Assembly (NCBI GenBank): GCA_003550325.1
Contig: QKWP01000425.1
Coordinates: forward strand, 56,823-120,822
Length of the DNA stretch: 64,000 bases
Origin: Gigaspora rosea
Taxonomy: Eukaryota; Glomeromycota; Glomeromycetes; Diversisporales; Gigasporaceae
Reading direction: 5' to 3'
The position numbers were made by a program, and so were the translations under genes. Shown here piece by piece: positions 1 to 10,909 of this stretch (position 1 is the stretch's first letter; every line of letters starts with the position of its first letter). The notes below the pieces were generated by a model. That model ran no database searches and was not told the origin of the DNA. It saw only the letters and a list, made by a program, of their open reading frames with translations.

Positions 1-332
1 ATCACAGGGTCACAAAATCGTTAAGGTTTTGTATTATTATATATATATATATTCAATAATGCAAAACCTTAGCGATCTTATGACCCTGTGATTAGATTTT
101 AATGATTTTGGGCTTGTTAGAATCGTCTCATTGAGACGAACATTTTGGTAGTAAAATCGTCCAAAACGGACTAGTAGAAAAAAAGTTATTTAATATTATA
201 TATATTTATATAATATATTATAAATATTAGTCGTTATATTAACCAATCAGAATTGAGATTAGGGTGATCACACCATACATGGATGGGGGTGGCTATTAAG
301 TAAAAAATATTACGTGATAAATGGCACGCCCC
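1..332. mobile_element. Right part of a palindromic TWA-type MITE, cut by window start
   Basis: Bases 1-91 form a hairpin (ATCACAGGGTCA pairs with TGACCCTGTGAT), which would be the centre of the element. The right arm then carries the module seen in the larger elements at 4059 and 46686: the self-complementary TCGTCTCATTGAGACGA, then TTTTGGTAGTAAAATC, then a C/G tract. It ends in a palindromic core and GGCACGCCCC at 332, followed by TAA (333-335). The left arm lies outside the window, so the target duplication cannot be confirmed. Confidence 0.7.
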
Positions 333-529
333 TAAAAACTAGTAAATAAAATAAAAATACTAATTTTTTAGTATAATATATACACATAACAATTCTTTCC
401 GACGATCTCTCGCACCAAATTTTTCAAGAAAGCTGACCTACGAAAACTATACAGTTATTATAGGTAACATGCAACAAAACTCCACTTTCAGCAGCTAGGG
501 CTCAAGGCCATTCACTGAGTGTTTGGTTT

Positions 530-1542
530 TTATGAAACCAAAAGCGGTCGTTACTGAAATAGAGTTGAAAAAGATGATTCACCTAAGCGAGGTCTCTTGG
601 CAGAAGTCTGGAAAACTACCAAGCGAAGAAGTAGTAGTTAGTTTTGTCAAGGCTTTTGGATATGGAAACATACAAAAGTGCTTGGTTAGATATTATATTC
701 TGTATAGTGTAACTCTTTCAAGTCTTTACAACTTGGTGACCTTCCCTCCCGCTCCTTTGGTATTTTCGAAATTTCAACAATGTGGGCATTTTGGTTTACC
801 CCCTCCAAAAGATCAGTAGTGTTTACTCTTTCCAAATTGGGAATGCCTACCGGTTTGGTGTCGACGTCACGAGTGGATCATTATGCTACAATGTAAACAG
901 TGAATGACGTGTCAGAGATGTTTTGGACTGTACGAAGAAATTTCTTACAAATGTTGCTACAAGGCGGTTTTTCTTTTTGTTTTGTTTTCTTTTTTTTCTA
1001 AACATATAATACTAGAGTAGAGTTTCTATATAGTATTATATAATTTTTACATTTTACACATTTTATTTCATATCTGTCAGGATTAGTCTTTTCTTTGTCT
1101 TTCTCATCTTGTTTCTCTTTTTCTTTTTGTTTTGTTTTTTGGTAATTCGTTTAGGTTTTGTAGTACCCCCCTTTTTATACTTTCCTTTAGATTTCGTTTT
1201 AAATTTTTTTTTTCTTATGTTGGATTTTGAGTAAAATCATTCCACCATCGAAGCTAGGCAAGAAGGATTTAAAGAAAAAGCGGTCCTGACAAGGCTAACA
1301 GCAGCCATTCGGTGAATACAGGTCACTTGCAGTGAGTTGTGGGTCCCTGTAGGAGAAAAACTAGTTGTCATGGCAGGTTGCACCTGGGTACTTCGGTATC
1401 GAGTGAGTTTTTATTAAATAAGGAGGATTTTAGTTAGTAGCCGGAAAAGTGTAGTATAGCATTATGACTTACCGTAGCTGAAATAATGTAAATTTTATTA
1501 CAACCTCCATAATAAAAGCAGGGCCGCTGGTTAAAAAAAAAT
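530..1542 (+). mobile_element. Polyadenylated non-LTR-type retroelement, copy 1
   Basis: This segment matches two inverted copies at 6281-7745 and 60571-61640 over several blocks, for example the stretch reading as PPPKDQ near 805 and the block around 1240-1330. It ends with AATAAAAGCAGG followed by a short A run, as expected of a reverse-transcribed polyadenylated RNA. A short reading frame (523-819) contains TEIELKK, shared with copy 2, so the 5' part may once have been coding. I cannot name the family; a LINE 5' region or a LINE-mobilised non-autonomous element are both possible. Confidence 0.55.
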
Positions 1543-2869
1543 AATATATACATATATGACAAATTAATAAAATTTATAATTAATAAATTTTTAGTTGATA
1601 TCAGTTTAAAATTAGAATTTAAAGGATCATTTTATATATATATATGTATATAAAATTCTTAAAATCTAAAAATATATAGATTTTTAACTTTTTTAATCTA
1701 AAATAAGCATTATTTTTATTATATAAAATAATCATTTTTATATTAGTAAATTAGTTTAAATTAGTATTATAAATTATACTATAACTTTTTTTTTTACATA
1801 ATAATCTTATTTGAAATTTTGCAAATTTATCTTAATATTTATACCAAGTAACTTGTAAAATAGCACAAAAATATACTTGATTCTAATTAAGTAAATTTTA
1901 AAAATACTAGAAATTTTAATTTTTTTTAATTTTTTATTTTAAAAATTAAGCAACTTTAAAATTTTTTTAAAAAATATTAAACCAATAATTTATAGAATTT
2001 TTTTTTATAAATAGATTATATATATGCTTAAATATTATCTATATTTTTTTTAAAATTTTAATTCTTTAAAAATCAAAACTTTATTATATAAAAACTTTAA
2101 AGTATTAATTTCTTGTATCACGCTTAATAAGACAACCGGTAATTAATTGATTTGCAAATCTGCATAATATATCAAAATTAAACCCATTTAAGATTAAAGT
2201 TAGTGTTAGTTTTGGGATTGAAGAAGGTTGTGGTTTATAATAAAATTTTGCAATAAATTTTTTTTGTTAGAGTGTAAAAATTGGTTTCATAAATAAAATT
2301 TTAAGTTATTAGTTATATAACATATTTTTTGATTAGCATCTATAATAAAAATTATAAAAAAACATATAAATTTACTATAAACTTCTAGCTAAAGTTTATT
2401 TTTAGCTTTACTAATTAACTTAAAATTAAATTTTATAGGTATATAAAACAAAAAAAAGAAAAAAAATTAAGCTTAAAAACCAAATCAAAATTTGCCAATT
2501 TTGTACAAAACAAACTGAACAACTTTACTTAGTAGCAAAACATAAATTACCTTGTAAGAAAAATAGATTATCTATGTACTAAAGTTAAAATTTTTGGGTT
2601 TTTAATATAAAATCTTTTTCTTAATTAGGTAATCTATTTTAGGCCTTTAAGCAAAGTTGTTTAGCACATAATTCTAGTAAAGTATATTAGAAATTTTATG
2701 GACTTTTTAAACATTTTTTCAAATTAAAATTATTTAAAATTTATTAAGATTATCTATTTTAATTTTTTTAAAAATAAAACTAATACCTAAAAAAAATATA
2801 TAATTATATATTTATTAAATTAATTCATTAATTATTTAAACCTTGTTACAGATAGATCACTAATAAACT
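1543..2869. other. AT-rich stretch without a gene
   Basis: The sequence is almost entirely A/T homopolymers and short AT repeats with stops in all frames. Around 2500-2690 there are traces of the ACTTAGT/ACTAAGT motif of the satellite family found at 17690 and 32460. No gene is supported. Confidence 0.7.
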
Positions 2870-3180
2870 TGAGAATAAGGAAGCTCAAATCGGAATAGAA
2901 TGGGTGGCATACAATATAGTAGATACACAAATATTGCAAAGCAAAAAAACATTCTGTTATAGATTGGAAAAGTGGCCCTTATCGACCTAAGCAGAGTTGG
3001 GAGCAATATGAACTCTGCTTTTAGCAGCCCCAGAAGAAGTAAAAGTGCAGATATATAGATAGTTTTGTAGCAATACAGGCAATTAAGAAGACAGAAAAGC
3101 TAAAAAAATTAAGAAATTGTCTTAAAATGCAGAATACAAGATTATTTTCTAGAAGCACATATTTATTTACTATATGAACA
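2870..3180 (+). pseudogene. LINE fragment, RNase H domain
   Basis: Conceptual translation gives IGIEWVAYNIVDT followed by KWPLST-stop-AELGAI and APEEVKVQIY. This matches the central part of a LINE RNase H domain, with the Glu-containing AEL segment; compare KAELIAIW in the second LINE near 58780. Stops interrupt it and both ends are missing. It is a truncated, non-functional copy lying in the same orientation as the large LINE that follows. Confidence 0.6.
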
Positions 3181-3189
3181 TCTTTTATA

Positions 3190-4055
3190 TAATCACTTCT
3201 TTGTACATTTTGAGGATTTTCATCTTTTAATAATGTTATCCTTCTTCTAACAATAACAATTCATTAATTCCACTTGATTTTTCAATTTGCACACATAATG
3301 TTCAAGATTTTAATAACATTACCAAAACAAGTTTGGGAAATTTTTTTTTTTTTGTTGTTAAGGTGAGGTCATGCCTCTGGACTTTATTAGATGTATATTG
3401 ATCATTACACATTACTGCTTACAATCTTTGTACTATCTATTTAAGTACCGAGACTTGGACTATTTATCCACGATCTAAATCTACCAGAGCCTGCCATATT
3501 CCCATTTATATAGCCAGCCTGGTTTTGTACATCCCTTCCCAGCTGCTGATTAGTATTCACATGTCCGCTACTTTACCCACATTTTCTAGTATCGTCACTT
3601 CCAATTAGGTGTATATGATTCCAGGTAGGCGCTTTGTGCTTCCAAATTGGTACACCCAAGATTCCCTACTAGTGTACTTCTTGGGAGTTCGTATCTCAAG
3701 CCATGCAGCTGCCTTTACCACATTGGGTAAGTATCTCAAGCCTGCATACTGCCGCAACTAACCAATTTTCCTGCGACTTCGGGACCCAGGATTTAGCGTT
3801 CTGAATTCAGAGTTTGGGAAAATTATTGTATATCTCACAATTTAAATATTATTAGTATTACTGAAACTAAGCTTTTAGTGCACCTTCTATATTCAAACCC
3901 ACAAAAACCCAATTTTATACCTACTTTTGGTCCTGTACTGATAGCTCTAAAGCAGGTACAGCCATTATGATTTACAACCACCTTATCCCTCATATTCATA
4001 ATATTATTACATATCCTAGCTATGCAATAGCTATTGATTTATTTTTTAAACATGA
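3190..4055 (+). pseudogene. LINE endonuclease (exonuclease-endonuclease-phosphatase fold), N-terminal part
   Basis: The translation contains THNVQDFNN, then KTSLGKLLYISQ, then IISITETK and later GTAIMIYNHL. This resembles the start of an EEP/APE-type LINE endonuclease: an Asn-containing first strand, then the Glu of an ETK motif. A 470-bp LINE tail has inserted between KTSLGK and the rest, and the reading frame continues across that insertion once it is ignored. A later frameshift and stops show that it is dead. It is probably the 5' piece of the same LINE that resumes at 5676, separated by MITEs and an assembly break. That join is an inference. Confidence 0.55.
3341..3810 (-). mobile_element. 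5'-truncated LINE 3' tail with poly(A) and target duplication
   Basis: On the minus strand this segment ends in GACCTCACCTTAACAAC followed by a run of A (T run 3341-3353). That is essentially the 3' end of the large LINE near 17283-17310. It is flanked by AGTTTGGGAAA at 3330-3340 and 3811-3821, an 11-bp target duplication typical of LINE insertion. Its body is less AT-rich than the surroundings and has no long reading frame. It disrupts the endonuclease fragment at 3190-4055. Confidence 0.75.
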
Positions 4056-4058
4056 TTA

Positions 4059-4725
4059 GAGGAGCGCCATTTATCATCTGATTTTTAGGGTAAGGGGAGG
4101 GTCAGAAAATTATCAGGTCCTAATAGCAGATAACTTTTGATTGGCTAAAATTATTAAAATTTTTAAAAATTTTAAAATTTAGCATTAAATAACTTTTGAA
4201 CCAGTGATCCGGTTTGGATGATTTTACTACCAAAATGTTCGTCTCAATGAGACGATTCCAACTAGCCTAAAATCATCAAAATCCAATCACTGGATCCCAA
4301 GATCGTTATAGATTTGTCTGCTTTAATTATATTATTTTCGTATATATTAAAAATTATTATTAAAGATATTATAAAATTAATATTAAATAACTCTTGAACC
4401 AGTGATCCATTTTGGATGATTTTACTACTAAAATGCTCGTCTCAATGAGACAATTCTAACGAATCTAAAATCGTTAAATTCTGATCACGGGATCCAAAGA
4501 TTGTTATAGATTTGTGTTATTTAATATAATCTATTAACATAATACAAATCTATAATGATATCTGGATCCCGTGACCAGAATTTAACGATTTTAGATTCAT
4601 TAGAATCGTCTCATTGAAACGAGCATTTTGGTAGTAAAATCATCCAAAACGGATTACTGGTTCAAGAGTTATTTAATATTAAATTTTATAATATCTTTAA
4701 TAATAATTTTTAATATAGAATATTT
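4059..4725. mobile_element. Truncated palindromic TTA-type MITE
   Basis: It starts after TTA with GAGGAGCGCCATTTATCA and follows the same module order as the complete 970-bp element at 46686-47655: G-rich tract, GATTGGCTAAAA, then two TCGTCTCATTGAGACGA-type modules. The palindrome centre is near 4530. The right arm stops after the AATAATTTTTAATATA stretch near 4720, so the outer half of that arm is missing. Confidence 0.75.
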
Positions 4726-4732
4726 TTAATTT

Positions 4733-5070
4733 ACACCACAGGTGATTATCACCTATAGTCAATTTGCCAATTAAAATTCAGGATCAGGTGTAATACTGGT
4801 GTAACATGTAAATCAATCTTTGTGTAACAAAAACAAAGAAATTTTTAAAAAATTGCTAAAATTGCTTTTAGCCTAAAAACTTGCCTATAAAACTACTTTT
4901 TTTTATGCAAAAAAAAAAATTCTTTGTAAAATTTTGGTATAAACTATGCCCCCCGCCCCATCCCAGTTCTTACCCTTACCCTAATATTAAAAAAATTTAA
5001 CTTTACTTAATAAAAATTGTTGTTTTTATTTATTTATTTATTACAGGTAATAATCACCTGTGGTGAATAT
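4733..5070. mobile_element. Small MITE with ACCACAGGTGAT ends
   Basis: The left end reads TACACCACAGGTGATTATCA. The right end, reversed, reads TTCACCACAGGTGATTATTA, giving inverted ends of about 25 bp that are themselves nearly palindromic. The interior has no reading frame. A clear target duplication was not identified. Confidence 0.55.
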
Positions 5071-5675
5071 TAGTTAATTTCTTTTGTAAAATATATTTTT
5101 CTCAAAAAAAAATTTTTTTTATCCAAATTTTAAATATAGCCTATTTAAAACTTATTAATTTTATCCACTTTTAACAATATAACATTAAAAGCTTTTATCT
5201 ACTTTTAAATGTAACCTTTTGACCAATATCCATTTTTCAAATATAACATCTTTGTAAAAAAGTAACCTTTTTAGCCAAAATTTCAATATAACCTCTATAT
5301 ATATTGTTCGGGGTCCTATCAAACTAGTGCAGCAGGTTACACTTTGCATTTTTGAGAAATAGAATCAAAATAATGATGGTCTTGTAAAATTAAAATCTAT
5401 ATAATAACTAAAGAGTAAATTTATTCATCGCCTCATGTGATGCGCCTTATATGTCGCTCTCCCAATCAAATTTCAAGATCAGGTATAACGTTACATGATC
5501 AAAAATTCAAAACAAATGTTTGTTTTGTCAAAAATCGTCTATAACTTAAAATTGAGTATATGAAATTACTCTTAGGATTCTAACAAAAAAAATTTCTTAC
5601 AAAATTTTACTATAAAAAACCTCTCTTACCTATACACACAATCTATACCTCACCCTAACCCTAACCAATNTCCCA
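5071..5675. repeat. Gene-free AT-rich stretch containing a repeat shared with 55785-56015
   Basis: Bases 5410-5640 are closely similar, in the same orientation, to 55785-56015 (shared blocks include GTCGCTCT, CAATCAAATTTCAAGATCAGGT and ACTCTTAGGATTCTAACA). Both copies lie just upstream of LINE coding sequence. The copy is followed by CCTAACCCTAACC and a single N at 5670, which marks an assembly join. Confidence 0.6.
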
Positions 5676-5993
5676 ACCTACTTGGTATAGCTCTAGATAC
5701 CAAAGTGAAATAGATTTTATTTGGACCCATATTTTCTCCTTCCGTATTTACTATCCTTTGAAATTTGATGATTCAGACTTTTCAACCTCTAGTAACCACA
5801 AGATTCTCATATTTCGCTGGTCTTTTCTCTATGCATTTACTGGACATACTAGATATAAATGCAAAACGTATAGAAGAATCTTTAACTATAAACTAATGAC
5901 AAATGAGATATGGGCTTTTGCTAACCAAGTTTCACTTAATCTCATATTCCATAACATACTTTTTACTATTTCTATCTCTGAATTACTTGAAAC
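5676..5993 (+). pseudogene. LINE endonuclease C-terminal part, before the hAT insertion
   Basis: The translation contains SRYQSEIDFIWTHIF, then SSNHKILIFRW and KTYRRIFNYKLM. This fits the end of a LINE APE/EEP endonuclease (the IDFIW strand and the SDH-type motif, here SNH) and the linker to the reverse transcriptase. The frame reads ISELLET up to the insertion point at 5993 and resumes as TWHKLQT at 12291. The Met-initiated frame 5758-6054 is therefore not a separate gene, since its tail runs into the inserted element. Confidence 0.75.
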
Positions 5994-6280
5994 TAGGGAT
6001 GGTAAAGTCCTTAGGACCGGACTCAAGGACCTGATTTTGGAACCTGGTCTTTAAAAGACTAGGTCCTAATTTTAAGACCTAGGTTTATAGGTCCACAATA
6101 GGTTCTAATATAAAATATATTAGAACTTAAAAAGAAATTAGTAATAAAACAGTAAATTCAATTCATTTTAAGCTATTGACAAGCACACTAGATCTATATA
6201 TACTATAGATTAGTTTAGATATGCTTTACTTGACATGCTATTCTATCTGTTGCAAAAATTTGTTATTTCAATAACATTTT

Positions 6281-7745
6281 ATTTTTTTTTTTGCTTTGAC
6301 AATCCTTCTTTTATTAACTAGAAAGACTGCATATCTTTGTACACAAAATTTCAGTTTATAGCTACTACCGAAATCCCTCCTTTTTCTAATAAAAACTTAC
6401 TTACACTACATAATGTCTGCTAAGTACGATCTGCTGCGACAACAATTTTCTCCTACAGGGGCATGCAACAGTCATGCAACTCTCTGCACGTGCTCTCCCG
6501 TAATCACTGATTGGCTGCTATTAGCCTTGTCAAAATTGCTGATTTTTTTAAATTCTTCTCACCTAGCTTCAATGGTGGAGTGATTTCAATCCAAAAACAA
6601 ACAAAAAAAAGGTACAAGCAAGAAATTTAAAAGGGAAGAGAAAAAAAAGGGGTGAAACTACAAAACCTAAGCGAAATACCAAATACAACAAAAAGAAAAA
6701 AAAAGATGAGAAAAACAAAGAAAAAACTAATCTATAACAAATACATAAAAGAAATGTGTGAATGTAAAAATTATATAATACTGTATAGAAACTCTACCAA
6801 AGTATTATATGTAAACTAGGGTTCCAAACTGGTTTGAAAATCCCTATCCGTGACCCGTCGGGTCAATTATCTTTTCCAACCAGATACCTGAAACTAAACC
6901 CGGTTACCCGATTAAAACGGGTCACCCGGGTGATCCGGCTATTTGAATAAACGGATCACCCGGTTATGTTCGGGTGATCCAGATAAACTGATTAGCGAAG
7001 TCAAGTCAACAATACAAATTTTAAAGAAATTTTGTATAAAGAGGCATGTCCTCCTATGACTTATTGACGGGTGACCCGTTTATTGACGGGTGACCCGTTT
7101 ATTGACGGATGACCCATTTATATATTTAAACCGGTTTGTCAAAAATATGACCCAGATAGTAATTTTTTCGAGTCGGGTTATTGGTTTAACGGTTATCCAG
7201 GTCAGAGCTTGGAACCCTAATGTAAACTATATAGCAGAGAAATATATACTAACAAACTATGCCTAATTTTATAAAAAAAAAGAAATTTCTATGAATATTC
7301 CAGAACAATCTCTGACACGTCATTCACTGTTTACATTGTAGCAAAATGATTACTCATGACGTCGACTCCAATTAGGTAGGCGCAATCCCGATTTGGAAGG
7401 AGTAAACACTGCTGATCTTCTGAAGGGGGTAAGCTAGATTTCCCACTTTTTGGTGAAATTTTGAAAAAACCAAAGGAGAGTACCAAATGTACCAACTTGT
7501 AAAGGACTGAAAGAGTATATGCTATACAAAAATTATATTCAACCAAAAGTATGCTTCTACTAATGTTTCTACTCCTTTTGACAAAAACTTTAGAGTTTTC
7601 GGCTCTACTACGTCTTTTATAGTACTAGAGTCTTCTACCAGGGAGTCAAACCCAAAAGGAGAACTCTTTTTCAGCTCTATTTCAGTTATCTCAATATTTG
7701 ATCTAGAACTCTGGTTCCCAGTTGCTCCGGGTAAAGTTTTATTGT
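6281..7745 (-). mobile_element. Polyadenylated retroelement, copy 2
   Basis: Reverse complement of this region matches 530-1542. On the minus strand it ends with TTAATAAAAGAAGG and an A run (T run at 6281-6291). The 5' part reads SNIEITEIELKK and continues to LSKGVETLVEAYFWLN before a stop, with TEIELKK also present in copy 1. A hAT MITE (6817-7219) has inserted into it. The open frame at 7331-7546 is a remnant of this repeat rather than a host gene. Confidence 0.55.
6817..7219. mobile_element. hAT MITE with TAGGGTTCCAA ends
   Basis: The ends are TAGGGTTCCAA and its complement, flanked by an exact 8-bp duplication ATGTAAAC (6809-6816 and 7220-7227). The interior is rich in CGGGTGACCCG-like palindromic words, with three consecutive copies of TTGACGG(G/A)TGACCC at 7064-7120. 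There is no coding potential. Confidence 0.85.
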
Positions 7746-8239
7746 GTATAATTATAATAATTGTATAGCTGTCATAGGTCAGTAGTTGTGAAAAAGTTGG
7801 TATGAAGGATCATTTGAAAGAGTTTTTTTATTTTAATGATTAATTCATGAAAACTTGAAGAACATTTTATTGCTAATAAAATTTTTTAAATTAGTAATAT
7901 ATACTGTATTAATAAATGCTAAGTTTTAAATCCAACTAATCAAATCTCTAAACGATCATAATTAGAATAAAGATGCTACTGATATTGCAATATATTGCAA
8001 TATTATACTATGTTAATAAAACTAATACAAGTTAGGCCATGCAAAATTAATTTCTTGGTTTTCATAACCCGGCCGGGTCTAAAAATCCAAAATTGGAATT
8101 TTTAATTTTTTTTAAATTTAGCAATAGGAATATAGATCATAAGATTATCCTATATAATCGATAACGAACCTCTATATAACAAACTAAGGTTGCCTGCCGT
8201 AATATGTTTACTAGAGTTGGAAGTTGCAGGTTTTTGCCG

Positions 8240-8400
8240 TAATAGCTGTAATTGTTATAATGGGCGTAATGATCGTGATGGGCATATTGGTCGTAATGGG
8301 TGAGTGTATTGGTCATAATGGGTGTATGGGTCGTAATGGGTGTAATGGGTGTAATGGCCGTAATAGCCATAATGGGCATAACGGGCATAAAGGGCATAAT
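8240..8400. repeat. Minisatellite, GTAATGGGC-like words
   Basis: Imperfect tandem copies of a word close to GTAATGGGT/C or GTAATGGCC, with related GTGATGGGC variants. Both strands are open only because the repeat lacks stop codons, so the apparent 63- and 86-residue proteins are repeat artefacts. Confidence 0.75.
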
Positions 8401-8732
8401 GATCTGATGATCTGATTATACTAATAAGTAATTGCGTAATATAGTCACACTAAACCAGAAATTAACAGGATTTCAGTGATTTTGAAGAATTAAAAAAAAA
8501 CCAAATACACACGTACATACGAGGGTAGTTACATATGAAAGTTGCTAATTACTATGCGAATCTACAATAATCACGAGCATGCCCAATTTAAACTATACAT
8601 ACAATGCACAAATATAAGCCCTTTCAAAAGAAACTGGGTACTAGCAGTTTGAGTGGACGGTTTTACTGGAGAATAAATCGAAAGCAAAATCTTAAAACTG
8701 ATTGGCAAAGCACTTTTTTTATGATTCATTAC

Positions 8733-8848
8733 TAGAGGTGCAGAAATTTTGTCATAATTACGACCTATTTTAAAAACCGGTTTGGCAGCTTTGTTATATT
8801 GAGGTAATTAAGTTACGACCTTATAACGCCAATATGTCTGCACCTTTA
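8733..8848. mobile_element. hAT MITE, 116 bp
   Basis: The ends are TAGAGGTGCAGA and TCTGCACCTTTA, with an exact 8-bp flanking duplication TTCATTAC (8725-8732 and 8849-8856). The body is a partial hairpin (ATTACGACC and GTTACGACC near the arms). It is too small to code. Confidence 0.85.
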
Positions 8849-9085
8849 TTCATTACCAGTTACCTGTTTTTTTGTAATGCAAAATTTCTAATTTTAGAGA
8901 TCGCCAAAGTGAGAATTAATTTTGGATGTCCGCATAATGCAGGCCAGCTATCAATATAGAAATGTGAATAATAGAATTTAGTAATTATTTTAAACTGTCA
9001 GGTTGGGAGGGAGGATTGGGTTGCAAGTGTGACTTGCTTTTCGCAGAGAAATGATTGTGTTTGGAGCTTCTTGTAATGACAGATA

Positions 9086-10909
9086 CAGGATGTAGGTGAG
9101 ATTTTTCAGGGCACGTGCACAATCGATCTCTGATCTGAGTCGGGATCCCGTGATTACCCTATTACACGAATCAACAGATAAGTACACTTTTTTTTTGCTT
9201 TTTTTTTTTTTATTAATTTACAGCCTTTTATTTTTTATTTTTTATAACGTCGCCGTTCGTCGTTGGTATTATCATTGTTGGTATCTCGTTTTGTCATCGT
9301 CGTCGTCAGTTTTGTTGTTGGGTTGGCATTGCAATTGTTGACATTGCGCTTTCACTTGTCGTAGGTAAGGCGTGGATGTCGTTGGTAAAGCATCACTTTT
9401 GCCACTGCAATGTCGCGTTTGTTTGTCATTTCGTTAGTAGCGGTTTACTTTTTTTTTCTTTTTTTTGTCATTTCGTCACGTCTTTAACTTTCTTGTACTG
9501 CCGTTTATTTGTAGTGTTTCATCGTTGGTGTCGTTCTCTCATTACGTCGTCTTAACATTTCGCTAAGTGTTGTAACCGGTTGTTAATGGGTCGAAATTAG
9601 GAGATAGAGTATGGTGGTTAATGTTAGATAGAAAAATTAGGGATAGGGTTAAATAGTATTAGGGTAGAGGTTAGAGCGAAATTAGTGTTAAGGTTAGTAT
9701 TAGCGCGTGGTTTAGATAATATAATGTAAAATAATAAAAAATAAAATATATACAAACCACTTTGTGCCCTCTTCTTCTGTAATTAAAATCTAACCATATT
9801 ATAACGGCGAAAGGAATCGGTAAGAGTCTTGATAGTTACGCTACATAAAATGAATTATTTTTATATAAAGTTCTCAAGAGTTAAATTCAAGGAATTTAGT
9901 ATTCACATACCACACAATTATCAAAAGTTACGTCCGGTTTCTAAAAAATAAAAAAATAAATTAAAATAAACAAAATAATTGAAAATAAATAAAATAATTT
10001 ATAATAAATAAAATAATTTTAAATAAAATAACAAATAAAATAATTTAAAAACTAAATTAAAACGAATTAAAGAAAAAATAAAAAAAAATAATTAAATTAA
10101 AAAACGAATTTAAAAAAAAATATTTTTAAAAAAAAGAAAAAAAATAATTAAATAAATAATTTAAAAAGTAAAATTAAAAAAGAATTAAAAAAAAATAAAA
10201 AAAATATAATTTAAAAAAAAAAAATAAAAAATATTTAAAAAAATATACAGAATTAAAACGAATTATAAAAAAAGAAACGAATTAAATAAAAAAATAAAAA
10301 TAGTTTCAAAAAATAAAACGATTAAATAAAGATTAAATAAAAAAAAAATAAAATAAATAAAAAATAAAATAAAAATCTTAATGAATTAAAAAAAAAAATT
10401 ATTTTAAAAATAGATCGATTAAATAAAAAAAAATTAAAGATAATAATAATATAAAAATAATAAAAAACAAATTAAAAATAATAAAAAAAAAGTTAATAAT
10501 ATAATACATAATAATAAAAAAAAAAAAAATAAAAAAAAAATTAAAAATTAAAAAAACCGATTTTGTAAATAAACCAAGCGTGTTAGATACAATTTAAGGT
10601 TAGGGCCTTAATGTTAAAGGCTATCAAGTTAGAGTGATATTTGCTATACGTAAACTTCCATTGCCGTCATTTTTAATTAGTGCACCAAGATCGATTTAAG
10701 CATTAGTTTTTGTATATTTTCGCTTTTTTCTTTTTTGCTTCTTGTGCGCGTCTTTGTTATTCTTTGTTGGGCGGATTCGGAATAGTCAAAATTTGCACTC
10801 TCCGATTGGTTGTATTACCTGTGCAATTAAATGATCACGCGATCATGTGATCCAACCTGGATCAGAGATCGGGTTGTCACGTGACCCAAAAAATCTCACC
10901 TACATCCTG
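9086..10909. repeat. Element-like inverted repeat with G/T-rich and A-rich interior
   Basis: The left arm (9086-9162) starts CAGGATGTAGGTGAGATTTT and contains GATCTCTGATC. The right arm (about 10843-10909) is its reverse complement. Between them are a G/T-rich tract of TCGTCGTTGGT-like words (9240-9560), TTAGGGT-like words (9590-9720) and a nearly pure AAAATAAAT tract (9940-10560). No matching flanking duplication was found. The open frames here are low-complexity. Confidence 0.45.

Noticed and set aside
5758..6054. 98-residue Met-initiated frame
   Set aside because: It is the end of the LINE endonuclease running across the hAT junction at 5994; its last 20 residues are transposon terminus.
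8137..8415. Open frames on both strands with regular MPI/NGHNGR-like patterns
   Set aside because: They arise from the GTAATGGG minisatellite, which lacks stops in several frames. No protein family is indicated.
9096..10560. Possible gene in the G/T-rich tract and structured array in the A-rich tract
   Set aside because: Both are low-complexity sequence. The AAAATAAAT tract has no constant period or spacer pattern and is not a CRISPR-like or coding array.
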